A stretch of 64,000 nt of DNA from Marthasterias glacialis (GCA_911728455.2 OU452239.1:12382328-12446327); one strand, 5' to 3'. Shown: positions 12,031 to 25,584, counted from the stretch's first letter. Numbers and translations: made by a program. Notes: generated from the sequence alone by a model not told the origin.

Positions 12031-12240
12031 ATGTAATTTCAATGTTTCAAGTTTATTTTGTATCATTTACTCGCAGAATGTAGTTTAATTTACCTCAACA
12101 CGTCAGAAGAGCGCTAAACAGGGACTTGTTTAGGAAAATTACTTAACGGAAACTACAGTTTTAATTGGCTAAAAGTGCCCCCTTGGAAAAATGGTGCCCC
12201 GCTTTGTGCTTCCTAAAATTTTACCCTAGTTACGGCGCTG
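12031..12240. mobile_element. Dispersed repeat inserted 3' of P2
   Basis: Absent from P1, P4 and P5 at this place. It contains CTAAACAGGGACTTGTTTAGG, AAAGTGCCCCC, ATGGTGCCCCGC and ends TAGTTACGGCGCTG. The same words occur at 55,200-55,293 and 57,035-57,175, just upstream of the V7 and V8 promoters, so it is one dispersed family. Confidence 0.65.
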
Positions 12241-12244
12241 CAAA

Positions 12245-14414
12245 TCAACCAAATCGCACATCGCATGGGTTATAAAATGTCCAGGTTGCATTACCATCAC
12301 CTTCAATTTCGACGTTCGAGCTGTTCGCGGTAGTTGGTGGGTATGTGAAGCTGAATTGAGACTCTGGTACCCCATTTTGACCCACGGTGATATGTGTGCT
12401 GTTGAAGTCGATAACCACTCGAGTTGCCAATAGTTGCATATTTTGTATTGTTTTCTTTGAGTTCTGTTGAAAACGTTTTTCTTCAGCGAAAAATAACTCT
12501 GTGGGTCGTAATTCTGTTTAAAAACAAAACACGTTCAACATTATTACTTTGGTTCTACTCTTACACCGATCAAACATAACCAATGCATACTCTGCTTTAA
12601 GAGGCCTGGGGGAAAAGGGTTCCACGAGCAACTTGGGTGGGATTCGAACCAACTGTCCACGCAATAGACCTTTCCCATGAAATATGTAAATTGCACATCA
12701 TGCGTGCGCTTTACTGGTGGGCAAATTGAGGGAACATCACGCCTTATTCTGTGGGGCGGATGGTGGCGTGACGCACTCTCGATTGTGCGTCTGTGTCTTA
12801 GTGGACAACTCTATGGCGTTTGCCCACGAATAATGTATTTACGCCTGCGCAAATGTAATTAGAATATTTCATGGAAAAGGCTAATTTGCTTAAGAGCTCT
12901 GTGCTTATTGTATTATCTGAAATATTATTGCTTATTAAGTTTATACCAATACCAATCCTCCAGAGCAATAATTCTCTCTGAAACATTATCACCGTTAAGG
13001 AAAATAATGGAATTTGAAACCATCCAGTGCTATCCTCATTGCTTTTTTATATCGATTGCCGCAATCAAAACAAACACACTATGAACGTTCCCGAAAATCA
13101 ACAACAGAAATTGCACACTTTTCTTGGGCTCATATACGAGATCACTCAGTTTTGTTAACTGAATAAAATCGTTGGATAATGCACTTTATCATTGGAGGCT
13201 CAAGGGGCGCCTTCTTTTTGCAACAGTGGAGTCTGTGCTGTTATCTGGCTGTGAGACATGCACTCTCACTCCAAAAGTGGAAAAGCATCCACCTGAATCA
13301 ACATGTGACCAACAAAGTCCTTTATGGGGACCTAAAGCTCTCCACAACATTTAGAGAGAGCAGGATGCGATTTGCTGGTCACTGCTTCAGGAGCAAAGAC
13401 GAACCAGTATCTAGACTCGTTCTCTGGACCTCTAAGCACGGGAGGAGGTAACGTGAAAGACGTGCTGACGTACTGAAAACAGACATTGGACTGGAATAAG
13501 ACGATTTCAAATCATCAATGGGGGACGAGAAGACATGGAGGATCATTGTGATCCGAGGACACCACTCGACTTAAGCAAGAAGTAAGCAATATTGCAAACT
13601 GGAAGATGAAATCAATTTTCTTAAACAAAAGTTGATCCAAAGCAATACAAAAAACAACAATAATAATAATGTTTAAAGATTACACTTTGTACTTACCGAC
13701 TTCAAAATCACGATTGTTTGCAGCAAAATCTACGTCCACCTCTTCATCAGAGATAACAACGAGGTCAAGATGCACAGGCATCTCCATCACTTTCTTAAAC
13801 ATGACGCTTGAAGTAGTCGTGTACACTTGACAAGGGAGTGCTGGAAAGACATTAAATAGGTCAAGTTTGCAGACACATTTTTTTTCATTTAAATTTTTCA
13901 AAAAATAACTCAAATGAATAAAATAGTTTTGAAAAGTATTTCCTCTCCACCTACACAGAATCAATATTGGACAAAGTACAAAAGTTTACTATTTTAATGA
14001 TCCCAATATATTTTCAGTTGGCAGAAGTAAAAGTAAGTTCTCACCTTCATGAAATCTTTCGTCAAAGTAGAGACATCCACTAGATTCTGTCAGCGTGTCC
14101 TTGTTCTCAGAGTACACTGCTGAGTTGAGCTGACAGATCTTGTCACCCACGCAGTAGTTAAATGACTGGCATGCATCATCGAGTAGGCAAACAACAGCGC
14201 ACGTCGTAGATGAACGCGCCTTGGTAGTGCGGTAGACATGCCCAGCAAGCACGAGGTCAGGCGCGGTGCCTTGGTAAAACCAATGGGAGTTTCCCTTAAG
14301 CAGGTGGCGTTCCCGCATTGGTGACAGACACGTTTTATCACTGCAGCCAAAGCGTGCTGTTGTGATGACCGTAGCCATTAGAATGATGTAGAGAGACCAA
14401 AGTATGGTATCCAT
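12245..14414 (-). CDS. P2: secreted PAN/apple + FAMeT-like domain protein
   Basis: Exons on the minus strand: 14414-14045, 13840-13697 and 12513-12245 (370, 144 and 269 bases). Splice sites and phases match P1, giving 260 residues. Exon 1 differs from P1 by few residues: R instead of C near the end of the leader, PDLVLAGH, and DDACQSFNYCVGDK in the PAN domain. Exon 3 reads ELRPTELFFAEEK and continues in frame to the conserved C-terminal half. Intron 2 contains a retrotransposon fragment and a MITE. The repeat at 12,031-12,240 begins directly after the stop. Apparently intact. Confidence 0.8.
12662..12884. mobile_element. MITE in intron 2 of P2
   Basis: Starts CAATAGACCTTTCCCATGAA and ends with the inverted, decayed copy TATTTCATGGAAAAGGCT. 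Orthologous to the P1, P3, P4 and P5 insertions. Confidence 0.55.
13181..13578 (+). pseudogene. Non-LTR retrotransposon RT 3' fragment in P2 intron 2
   Basis: The plus strand encodes a frameshifted relic of the C-terminal end of a LINE-type reverse transcriptase ORF: CETCTLTPKVEKH in one frame, then NKVLYGDLKLSTTF, RMRFAGHCFRSKDEPVSRL and VLWTSKHGRR in another, then a stop and a tail like RADVLKTDIGLE and WRIIVIRGH. The set LYGDL / RFAGHC / LVLW / DTGL is typical of the end of such ORFs in marine animals. It lies antisense to the host gene and is dead. Present in P2, P3 and P4; absent from P1 and P5. Confidence 0.7.
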
Positions 14415-15298
14415 GATGCACTCAACCAATCTAAAGGATTTCAAAATAAACATGGCAACAGCCCTGCATTATGGTCTAGCAGCATGGAAATAGATTGACT
14501 AAAAGCGTTCGGTAAGTTGGACCCAGAAACGCAGGGGTAGCCGGAGGAGGGGGTGGAGGGTGGACGCGATCAAAAGTAAAGCGCGCCATCAACGTTGGTA
14601 CCTTCTCATTCACACACTAGTCTGGTTCCCTGACCAAAGATTCCTTGACGACTCTTGGTAAAAATAATAGGTCAGGCATCACCCACTTTTAAAAATATTT
14701 GATGACGCAAAATATACATATATGTATTACTTGTCACCAACGGTGGACGATGTCATTGGATAAACACAAAGCGCTGATGACGTGCATTGTTTACAAAAAA
14801 TCGAAAATAGTTTTGAATTTGTTGGAAAAAAAACAACACAATAATGTTATGTGTTTTCTGAAATAGTTTGGTCACAACGTCTGTCAACAAGATTGAATGG
14901 TTTTATCACAAAAGAAAAGGTCTACATACGTCCGGAAATGTCCGACCATCAACGATACCGTACGAAAGTTGACGACAACGTATTAGGAACATTTATGATA
15001 TTTTCGGAAAATGAGGAATTTCTCCGTTTTTTTCGTCACGTGACTCTCGGGTGATACAGGACCCTAAAAGCGATCGAGACTAGTCGGAGATTTGTTGGTC
15101 TGGGAACCAGACTAATCCACAAGCGAGCCTTCCTTCGAATTCAATTACACATTTTGTGCACAACCGCCGTACGCGGACGCGCATTGCATAGCCTACAGTG
15201 TGTCACCACCACTGAATGATCTCTAGAAGGGCACAAACGGTATGCCGCTGTAAAAACACACTGTAGTGTACGGATGGCTCGTATTCGCCAATTGCTAG

Positions 15299-15425
15299 GG
15301 AACACAGTGTGATTTTACGGCGTTATATCGCCGTACTATAGCACATACTGCGATATAACGCAACAAATACGGCGATATATCGCAATAGTATGGCGATTTA
15401 GCGCCGTACAATTACACTGTGTTCT
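15299..15425. mobile_element. MITE with GGAACACAGTGTA inverted repeats, unit 2
   Basis: Copy of the element at 5021-5147, with CTAG on both sides. Confidence 0.75.
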
Positions 15426-17278
15426 CTAGAAAGAGATTAATATGAGCCACCGTAGTAGTGTGTATATACAAAAGAACAGTTACAAAACAGTCGTTGGGCG
15501 ATTCCAATCTTTTCGCACGTTTAGTTTTTGTCGCTATAAAAAAAAAAAAAAAAAAAAAAAAAACTTCGGGTACAACGATAAGTTTTTCTAAAATAGATGA
15601 ACTTTTTGGCAGTGTTTATATGGGCTACATTGTATCACACTGGCTTTGTGCCGCTGCTCGCCAGGTAGTTAACTGCAGACGCTGTTGATTATTGTGTTGT
15701 TGTTGCTGCTTTTTCTCTTCTTTTTCTTTCAAGATAAATTTAGTAGTCTATGGATTTGTTTTCAAAGGCATATTTATCATACATTTGTGGAAATTGAACT
15801 TAGTATCACCAACATGTTAATTTAAAATTTCCTTTGTGTTGGAGTTATTGGAGTAGGAACAGCCCTCTACTACAATGGACGGGTGCCAATAGTAACGGCC
15901 ATTAAGCTGCGCAATATCGCGTCCACCAATCCCCAGGGAAGCCAAATATAAATTTCCCCCTGTTGTAACTTTATAAGATTTTACAAGGTTTTACACCTTC
16001 TACAACATGAGGGAATTGTTTGGCAATGAAGGTATTTTTTAATGTTTAAAACCTTGTCTTTGTAGGTATTGATGACGTAAAATGGTCGTTGAAGTTATTA
16101 AAAATATTTACAAGAGATCAAACTTACCTTTCAACGTCAGAACTTTCAATAGTGTCTTGACTGACACTGTAGTGGGCTCTTTTGAGTTCCCAGAAACAAC
16201 CAATGAGATTATATCTGTTTCCAAGACGATAAAGGAATTCTGGTTGCCGAATTTGTCAGAGTCTGCCCAAGTTTTGTTTGTAGTAAAAGACCTGACTAGT
16301 TTGTTCGTTTTGAAAGCTCAAGTTGTAGTCGATGAACAATGGCAAGAAAGAATTTTTCAAAGCACTACCGACGAGTGACGTCTAGATTAAAACAAGCACA
16401 GGTTTTATAAAATATGAACGTGTGTGTAAATGTCATCTGTGAGGAAACTATACGAGTAAAACACGCCCATCACTATTGTCAAGGGTACCACACGTAGTTA
16501 ATCTACGCACACACCTTGGTCACGTGAGAATCTGTTACCAGTGTGGCTTTAATGCACGCATGCGCTCACAAGTCTATTTGTAAAAAAAACTAAAAATGCC
16601 TTTTGTCAAACGAAATCAATGACAATTAGTAAAACAACTTTTATAATATTTAGGTATAGGCCCTAAGTACAATGTACAGATTATGTCGAATCTTAAAACA
16701 CTTCAAATGCTTCAAATTTAGCTAATGGAAGTGCAAATAACAGCACAGCACAGTATTTAGAGTAGCGCCTGTACACCTAACGCTTACCCAACCATGGTTG
16801 ATTCCCGCGTGATAGTTGTATGTCTTATTCCCTTTATACAAGGCATGCAATATGACTGACTGGACAAACTGAAAGAGAAACAATTACAAGAGTGTGTACG
16901 TAGCACCAGTATCCTTCAAGTGATGCTTGTCAAAAGCAACCTTGTTTTGCTTGCCACAAGCTCACTATTGTCCACATACGAAACATTAATATTGCCAACT
17001 GCCTCACTCGTTGCTAACCAACAGCTTGTGCCGATGCGTCCAAAATCAATCTCCTTTTGTAATTATATAATACGCAGGTTTTAAAAAAGCGCTTTACCAC
17101 AGCAGCATCTCAAGGTACTCTATATATTTTACAACAGATGTGAAGAACTTTTTTTTTTTTAATAATTACTATAAGACCAATTTTTATTTATATGTAGTAC
17201 CTTGTGATATTTTACCAAAGTGATAGGGCGCAATTTGCAACTAACACTTCTAGAACTCTTCCAGTGCAAACTTCTTCT

Positions 17279-17517
17279 CATAATGAGGATTAAGTGTAAC
17301 TCAGTTCGTTATTGTTTACTACGCCACACACGGGACCAAAAGCTTTCCGTCCAATTTGAAGGACGGAGCAATAATGGTGAAGTGTCTTGTTTCAGGAAAT
17401 AATGACAAGAGTGTCTAGACCGGGACCTGGGACCCGATACCACACTCTGCTGATCAGAGCATAAGAACATTAGTCTGGTGCGATTGAACTGCTCGGTCAT
17501 GACATCCCACTGTTAGT
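17279..17517 (-). mobile_element. tRNA-Leu-derived SINE, unit 2
   Basis: Duplicate of the 7005-7243 element, carried by the tandem duplication and not a separate insertion. Confidence 0.65.
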
Positions 17518-19469
17518 TCTTTATGTTCAGAACCGGTCTTTTTAATAATCATTTTCAGTCCAGGTTTCAAATATGAAATCACTTTATGGATTAAAGAAAT
17601 GTCGCCAAAGTTACCTATCATGTAACTTTGAGTTTAGAGTAGCTCAATCTTGTCATCACCAGTGGACAAAAATGACAGTTATAATGGAAGATACAGTCAC
17701 GTACTCATCGCCTTATTTGGCAATTAAAATCAATATCAACTTGGTACGCACTGTTATTTCTCTTGGCGTTTCCCGACGGAGTTTCACCGATGCAGCAACA
17801 GGTATTGACGGAACCTTTAGAAGAACCCGCTATTTCCAAAGGACCAAAAAATCGATGTTTCTCTTTCAAAACTCGCTCGGTATTTCGAACACACGTCCCC
17901 CGCTCATGGCAACATGCGCCTTAAAAATATTAATTAAATTTGTTACCAACATTATATATTTTCAAACAACGCATCAGAATAAAATTATGTTGCTCCAGAC
18001 ATAGTGCATGATAAATAATTAAGTTTAATGATGGAACTTTAATCTGTAAAGATCGTAATGTTTAATTAGTATCAACTCTAATTTGGTTATTAGATTGTTT
18101 ATCCTTCATTTTGGAACGGAATTATACTAATAAACCATCGTGTGCGCTGCCGCAAATGTTGATTGCATCATCACCACAGTGGCGTAACTAGATATTTACA
18201 CGGGGCCGAGAAGGGAGGAGCAGAGACATAATCAAGGCGGACATTTGATTGACTAATGTGTCCATTCTCGTTTCTCATCTTGGGAGGGGGCAAGGGGTGG
18301 CAATGGTTGGTGGGGCTGGGGTGGGGTGGGGGGTTATCAGCAGCATGCCTCCAGTTAGTTAGGCCACTGTATCACCATTATGTGATGATTAAACGTAGGC
18401 CTTCATGTTATAAGAACTGAACGTTGACTTCTTGTGAATCAATTGAAACGATTTACACGGATTGTTGTTTTTTAAACAACTCCTTCGATGGTAACCATGT
18501 TTAGCAAGAAAAATAGACCCCTGGAATGTCTGGACGAGGACAGTGAGAGCCTCCGCCACCGACAACCGTCGATTGAGAATCGTCCGTCGCTAAATATTGA
18601 GTCAACGAGTGTTCGTATTGTCAGTCCTTAACCAAACATAATTGTGGATTGACCCTTGGATGCTTGGGACTCTCAATGATGTCTGAAAGCAAAGTAGACG
18701 ATTTTTTATGTCCGACCAAATGTGCCCGACAGACCATTATGTCCGACCCATTGTGTACGACGAACCATTATGTCTGACATTATGGAGAAAATGGTTCAAA
18801 ATTGTCGTCGGACACAAAAGTCCAAGTCGGACATAATGGTACGTAACATACGCGCCCCATTGGATTGCCATGGGTTTTGAGGGGTATTGGTGGGAGAGGG
18901 GGTCTGCCGTTGAGGGGTAGGCTCCATAGAACACGTCAGACAAGAGGCTATGTATTTCCACTTTGCAAAAAGACAATAGACTCTCGAGTGTATTATTTAT
19001 GACCAGTTCAGTTACAAAGTTGCTTACATATCAAGATTAGCTACTAAATTACGTTTTGTTAAATATTAGTCTACGAATCAGAACATCGAGGCCTACCCCA
19101 TAAATAGGTATGATCGTATTACAAATAGCTTCATTTGTTACATTCTCTGTGTCTGATTTACGTCATTCAATTATTACTGTTTTTAAAATTATTTTTTCTG
19201 AATTTGTTTCTCTGAACGAACTTTGGCAGATGATGCTGTTTCAAAACGAAACACATAGGCCTACAACAGTTTTTGCATAATTATGTCACGGACATTGCAA
19301 GAACATGTAACATGCAAAAACTGTTGTACATGAATGATGGATGTGATTTAATATTGGGATCCCGACAACAATTCATTTTTCGTTTTTAGTTAGCCAACAC
19401 TTATCATTAGCAGATTTCTTTTTGAAATATCTTAAATGTAAGCTTTTACCCTTTTTTGAATCTACAAAA

Positions 19470-22240
19470 TTGGCTAAAAATATTTAAAATTTTAAATCTA
19501 AAAATTTTCTGCTCAAATCGTTCAAGGATCTTTGAAACACCGACACTCATAATGCTCCAAGGCACCAGACTAATTTAACCTTCCATTACAACATTAAGTA
19601 TACCTTGATTTCAACTACACAACACCAAGACGTTGACACTGTGATATTTATCTATAAACCGGACCCTATTCGGGTACGCGCAAGATTTTCGAGACCATTT
19701 TGATTATTGTCATAAAAACAGTAACTACTAACTTTGCGATATCTGGAACTCCAAACTTTTTCTTAAAAACTTCTTTCTCTTTTTACATTTAGACCCTTTG
19801 CACTGACGTCACAAGCGGCCCCTGTCTCACTGTAATCAGCCATTTTGGGAGTAGAAATGCTGCGCGTGTCTAGTTGCGCGCACGTCACCGACCATGCGTA
19901 CTGCACAGTACAAACGGAGAATCCGTTTCCCAAAATGGCGCGATCAATTCCCAAATGGCGCGATCAAGAGTTATCGTAGGTGATGACGTCAGGTGAGTTA
20001 AGTCATTGCTACCCACATAAAAAGTGTGTTGATTTTTGTGCATTGAAGAAAAATATATCACTGTCAAATTTAAAGTATTTCTCTTTAAGTTTAAAGCAAT
20101 ATGGTACATATTTTTTGCAGTTTATAGTTTGGCAATTAATGGTGAGAAAAAGGCTATGGCCGTAACATTATAATAAATGACATAAAGATATCTCTATGAG
20201 GCTATTCTACACAAAAATTAGGATATGTCTTATTGTTTTATCTAAGAATTATTTCGCATAGAAAATGCCGTGCTACCAAAAACATGAAAAGAGGCATCTA
20301 CAACAATAAATCAAATTATAATATTAGGAGCTTAGACTCCATTTTTGTTGAACTGCATTCTAAATTTAAGATCCTAAATTCTCCACCACAAGCATTTTTG
20401 GTTTTTTATAATTAGCGCTGTAAATTTTTAACCGTTGCTTTTTAAGTTATTTTTTTTCTCGCAGTTTATAGTTTGCCAATCTAAACCCGGTTTATACTTC
20501 ACGCTAGTTCGATCGCCAAGCGAATTTGACGTCACTCCCCTTCATTCGCAGCGAATTTCGCGAAGTTCAACACAGTTCAACTTGAGCGAACAGTTCATCG
20601 CGAATTTGTGACGTCAAACTCGCTTCACCTCCACATTCGCGTGGAGTATGAACCGGGCCTATTGGTGAGAAAAAGTCCATTGCCGTAACATTATAATAAA
20701 CCACATTAAATATCGCTTTAAGGCTATTCTACAATTTTTGAGGATATGTCTTACATGAGGCATATAAAAGTGTTTTATTTAAGAATTATTTTACCTATGA
20801 AACCAAAAACAAATACAATGAAAAAAGGCATCTACAACAATAAATCAAATAATTAGTCTGCTATAATATTAAGAACTTAGACTCCATTTTTGTTGAACTG
20901 CATTTTAAACTTACTTTACGACCAGTTCAGTTATAAAGTGGTTACATGTAGAGATTGGCTGCTTAAAAACGTTTGTTAAATATCAGTCTACGAATCAGTT
21001 CATCGAGGCCTACTCCATAAATATGTATGATCATTTTATAAGTAGCTTATTTTGTGACATTCCCTGTGTTCGATGTGTAATCAACAAACAACCAGACAAA
21101 CAGACAGGCAAACAAACAGACAAAAAACAACCCAAAACAAACAAACAAACAAACAAAATTTGACAACAGAAACCCAAGAAAAAACACAATTGGACATTAC
21201 AGAAAACCAGGAACAGACAAAACAGAGGCTGGGCTGGCTAGGAGTAAGACAAAAGTGAAATAAAACACTATCACCGAAAGGGGTGTGTCACTCCGACCCA
21301 AAGCAAAAACAAAACCTAGTAATTAAAAAAAGAAAACCTACAAACCAAATAACAGAGAAACTGACAATGGCCACAAGCAAAATAAAACAGTAACAGTTTG
21401 CGATATCTTGAATGAAAGATTGCAGTCTTTTTTCGAATCTACAAATTTGGCTATTTAAAATTTAAATCTAAATTTTCAGCTCAAATCGTTCTAGTATCTA
21501 CAAAACACCGACGTTTATAATGCTTCAAGGTACATGACCTTCCATTACAACATTAAGTATACCCTGATTTCAACTAAATAACACCAAGACGTTGACACTA
21601 TGATAATTATCTATAAATCGGACCCTATATTCGTGTTGACCGAAGATTTTCGAGGCCAATTTGATTATTGTGATATAAGCACTAACTAACCTTTTTGCAA
21701 TATCTGGCGTCCAGACGATTTCTTAAAAACCCCATTTTCTTTTGACATTGACAACCTCCTGCACTGACGCTACAAGCGGCCCCAATCTGACTGTGATCCG
21801 CCATTTTAGAAGTAGAAATGCTGCGCGTGTCTAGTTGCGCGCACTTCCCCGACTATGCGCACTGCACAGTATTGTTGTGCACTGAAGAACGATATATCAC
21901 TGTCAAATTTTAATTATTACTTTTTAGGTTTAAAATTGTGTATTTTTTTCACAGTTTATAGTTTGCCAATTCATGGTGAGAAAAATAACATTATAATAAA
22001 CGACACTAAATTGCTTTAATGCCATTCTACACAAATTTGAGGAAATGTCTTACATTATGCAAATACAAGTGTTTTATTTAAATATTATTTCAAAAAGAAA
22101 ATACCGTGCAACCAAAAACAAATGCAATGAAAAGAGACATCTTCAACTATACATCAAATAATTAGTCTACTATAATATTAAGCTTAGATTCCGTTTTTGT
22201 TGATGTTCATTCTTTACTTAAGATCCTAACTTCTCCACCG
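19470..22240. repeat. Unit 2 R-block cluster
   Basis: Same arrangement as in unit 1: blocks at about 19,470-20,400, 20,658-20,910 and 21,410-22,240. The first carries a CRE/YY1-like module at about 19,800-20,000 in which the AAATGGCGCGATCA segment is duplicated. Confidence 0.65.
20486..20657. mobile_element. MITE with CCCGGTTTATACTTCACGC inverted repeats, unit 2
   Basis: Copy of 10192-10363, at the same site in the R block. Confidence 0.75.
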
Positions 22241-22324
22241 CAAGCATGTTTTATTTTACTTTTACTTCCATCAAGTCATTCTTACCTTTTTCTCTACGTT
22301 CTCAAAATTGCAACACTTGTCACA

Positions 22325-22535
22325 ATGTAATTTCAATGTTTCAAGTTTATTTTGTATCATTTACTCGCAGAATGTAGTTTAATTTACCTCAACACGTCAG
22401 AAGAGCGCTAAACAGGGACTTGTTTAGGAAAATTACTTAACGGAAACTACAGTTTTAATTGGCTAAAAGTGCCCCCTTGGAAAAATGGTGCCCCGCTTTG
22501 TGCTTCCTAAAATTTTACCCTAGTTACGGCGCTGC
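22325..22535. mobile_element. Dispersed repeat inserted 3' of P3
   Basis: Copy of 12031-12240, duplicated with the unit. Confidence 0.65.
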
Positions 22536-22538
22536 AAA

Positions 22539-24708
22539 TCAACCAAATCGCACATCGCATGGGTTATAAAATGTCCAGGTTGCATTACCATCACCTTCAA
22601 TTTCGACGTTCGAGCTGTTCGCGGTAGTTGGTGGGTATGTGAAGCTGAATTGAGACTCTGGTACCCCATTTTGACCCACGGTGATATGTGTGCTGTTGAA
22701 GTCGATAACCACTCGAGTTGCCAATAGTTGCATATTTTGTATTGTTTTCTTTGAGTTCTGTTGAAAACGTTTTTCTTCAGCGAAAAATAACTCTGTGGGT
22801 CGTAATTCTGTTTAAAAACAAAACACGTTCAACATTATTACTTTGGTTCTACTCTTACACCGATCAAACATAACCAATGCATACTCTGCTTTAAGAGGCC
22901 TGGGGGAAAAGGGTTCCACGAGCAACTTGGGTGGGATTCGAACCAACTGTCCACGCAATAGACCTTTCCCATGAAATATGTAAATTGCACATCATGCGTG
23001 CGCTTTACTGGTGGGCAAATTGAGGGAACATCACGCCTTATTCTGTGGGGCGGATGGTGGCGTGACGCACTCTCGATTGTGCGTCTGTGTCTTAGTGGAC
23101 AACTCTATGGCGTTTGCCCACGAATAATGTATTTACGCCTGCGCAAATGTAATTAGAATATTTCATGGAAAAGGCTAATTTGCTTAAGAGCTCTGTGCTT
23201 ATTGTATTATCTGAAATATTATTGCTTATTAAGTTTATACCAATACCAATCCTCCAGAGCAATAATTCTCTCTGAAACATTATCACCGTTAAGGAAAATA
23301 ATGGAATTTGAAACCATCCAGTGCTATCCTCATTGCTTTTTTATATCGATTGCCGCAATCAAAACAAACACACTATGAACGTTCCCGAAAATCAACAACA
23401 GAAATTGCACACTTTTCTTGGGCTCATATACGAGATCACTCAGTTTTGTTAACTGAATAAAATCGTTGGATAATGCACTTTATCATTGGAGGCTCAAGGG
23501 GCGCCTTCTTTTTGCAACAGTGGAGTCTGTGCTGTTATCTGGCTGTGAGACATGCACTCTCACTCCAAAAGTGGAAAAGCATCCACCTGAATCAACATGT
23601 GACCAACAAAGTCCTTTATGGGGACCTAAAGCTCTCCACAACATTTAGAGAGAGCAGGATGCGATTTGCTGGTCACTGCTTCAGGAGCAAAGACGAACCA
23701 GTATCTAGACTCGTTCTCTGGACCTCTAAGCACGGGAGGAGGTAACGTGAAAGACGTGCTGACGTACTGAAAACAGACATTGGACTGGAATAAGACGATT
23801 TCAAATCATCAATGGGGGACGAGAAGACATGGAGGATCATTGTGATCCGAGGACACCACTCGACTTAAGCAAGAAGTAAGCAATATTGCAAACTGGAAGA
23901 TGAAATCAATTTTCTTAAACAAAAGTTGATCCAAAGCAATACAAAAAACAACAATAATAATAATGTTTAAAGATTACACTTTGTACTTACCGACTTCAAA
24001 ATCACGATTGTTTGCAGCAAAATCTACGTCCACCTCTTCATCAGAGATAACAACGAGGTCAAGATGCACAGGCATCTCCATCACTTTCTTAAACATGACG
24101 CTTGAAGTAGTCGTGTACACTTGACAAGGGAGTGCTGGAAAGACATTAAATAGGTCAAGTTTGCAGACACATTTTTTTTCATTTAAATTTTTCAAAAAAT
24201 AACTCAAATGAATAAAATAGTTTTGAAAAGTATTTCCTCTCCACCTACACAGAATCAATATTGGACAAAGTACAAAAGTTTACTATTTTAATGATCCCAA
24301 TATATTTTCAGTTGGCAGAAGTAAAAGTAAGTTCTCACCTTCATGAAATCTTTCGTCAAAGTAGAGACATCCACTAGATTCTGTCAGCGTGTCCTTGTTC
24401 TCAGAGTACACTGCTGAGTTGAGCTGACAGATCTTGTCACCCACGCAGTAGTTAAATGACTGGCATGCATCATCGAGTAGGCAAACAACAGCGCACGTTG
24501 CGTATGAACGCGCCTTGGTAGTGCGGTAGACATGCCCAGCAAGCACGAGACCAGGCGCGGTGCCTTGGTAAAACCAATGGGAGTTTCCCTTAAGCAGGTG
24601 TCGTTCCCGCATTGGTGACAGACACGTTTTATCACTGCAGCCAAAGCATGCTGTTGTGATTACTGTAGCCATTAGAATGATGTAGAGAGACCAAAGTATG
24701 GTATCCAT
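22539..24708 (-). CDS. P3: secreted PAN/apple + FAMeT-like domain protein
   Basis: Exons on the minus strand: 24708-24339, 24134-23991 and 22807-22539, the same lengths and phases as P2, giving 260 residues. Exons 2 and 3 match P2. In exon 1 the PAN domain reads ARSYATCAVVC as in P4 and P5, where P1 and P2 have ARSSTTCAVVC, yet it shares DDACQSFNYCVGDK with P2. That mixture looks like gene conversion among array members. The leader retains C (TACFG) as in P1. Confidence 0.8.
22956..23178. mobile_element. MITE in intron 2 of P3
   Basis: Duplicate of the P2 intron element. Confidence 0.55.
23475..23872 (+). pseudogene. Non-LTR retrotransposon RT 3' fragment in P3 intron 2
   Basis: Duplicate of the fragment at 13181-13578, with the same frameshift and stop. 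Confidence 0.7.
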
Positions 24709-25584
24709 GATGCACTCAACCAATCTAAAGGATTTTAAAATAAACATGGCAACAGCCCTGCGTTATGGTCTAGCAGCATGGAAATAGATTGACTAAAAGC
24801 GTTCGGTAAGTTGGACGCAGAAACGCAGGGGTAGCCGGAGGAGGGGGTGGAGGGTGGACGCGATCAAAAGTAAAGCGCGCCATCAACGTTGGTACCTTCT
24901 CATTCACACACTAGTCTGCTTCCCTGACCAAAGATTCCTTGACGACTCTTGGTAAAAATAATAAGTCAGGCATCACCCACTTTTAAAAATATTTGATGAC
25001 GCAAAATATACATATATGTATTACTTGTCACCAACGGTGGACGATGTCATTGGATAAACACAAAGCGCTGATGACGTGCATTGTTTACACAAATTCGAAA
25101 ATAGTTTTGAATTTGTTGGGGAAAAAACACAATAATGTGATGTGTTTTCTTAAATAGTTTGGTCACAACGTCTGTCAACAAGATTGAATGGTTTTCTCAC
25201 AAAAGAAAAGGTCTACATACGTCCGGAAATGTCCGACCATCAACGATACCGTACGAAAGTTGACGACAACGAGTTAGGAACATTTAGGATATTTTCGGAA
25301 AATGAGGAATTTCTCCCTTTTTTTCGTCACGTGACTCTCGGGTGATACAGGACCCTAAAAGCGATCGTGAATAGTCGGAGATTTGTTGGTCTGGGAACCA
25401 GACTAATCCACAAGCGAGCCTTCCTTCGAATTCAATTACAAATTTTGTGCACAACCGCCGTACGCGGACGCGCATAGCCTACAGTGTGTCACCACCACTG
25501 AATGATCTCTAGAAGTGCACAAACGGTATGCCGCTGTAAAAACACACTGTAGTGTACGGGTGGCTCGTTTTCGCCAATTGCTAG

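Larger units (their letters stand above)
14415..22324. other. Unit 2 spacer, near-identical copy of unit 1
   Basis: Follows 4,137-12,030 base for base with scattered single-base changes, a shorter poly(A) run (about 15538-15563) and one 21-base tandem duplication near 19,930-19,965. No supported gene. Confidence 0.8.

Noticed and set aside
13179..13451. 90-codon frame (and its copies) as a host gene
   Set aside because: It is the frameshifted end of a LINE reverse transcriptase lying antisense in an intron.
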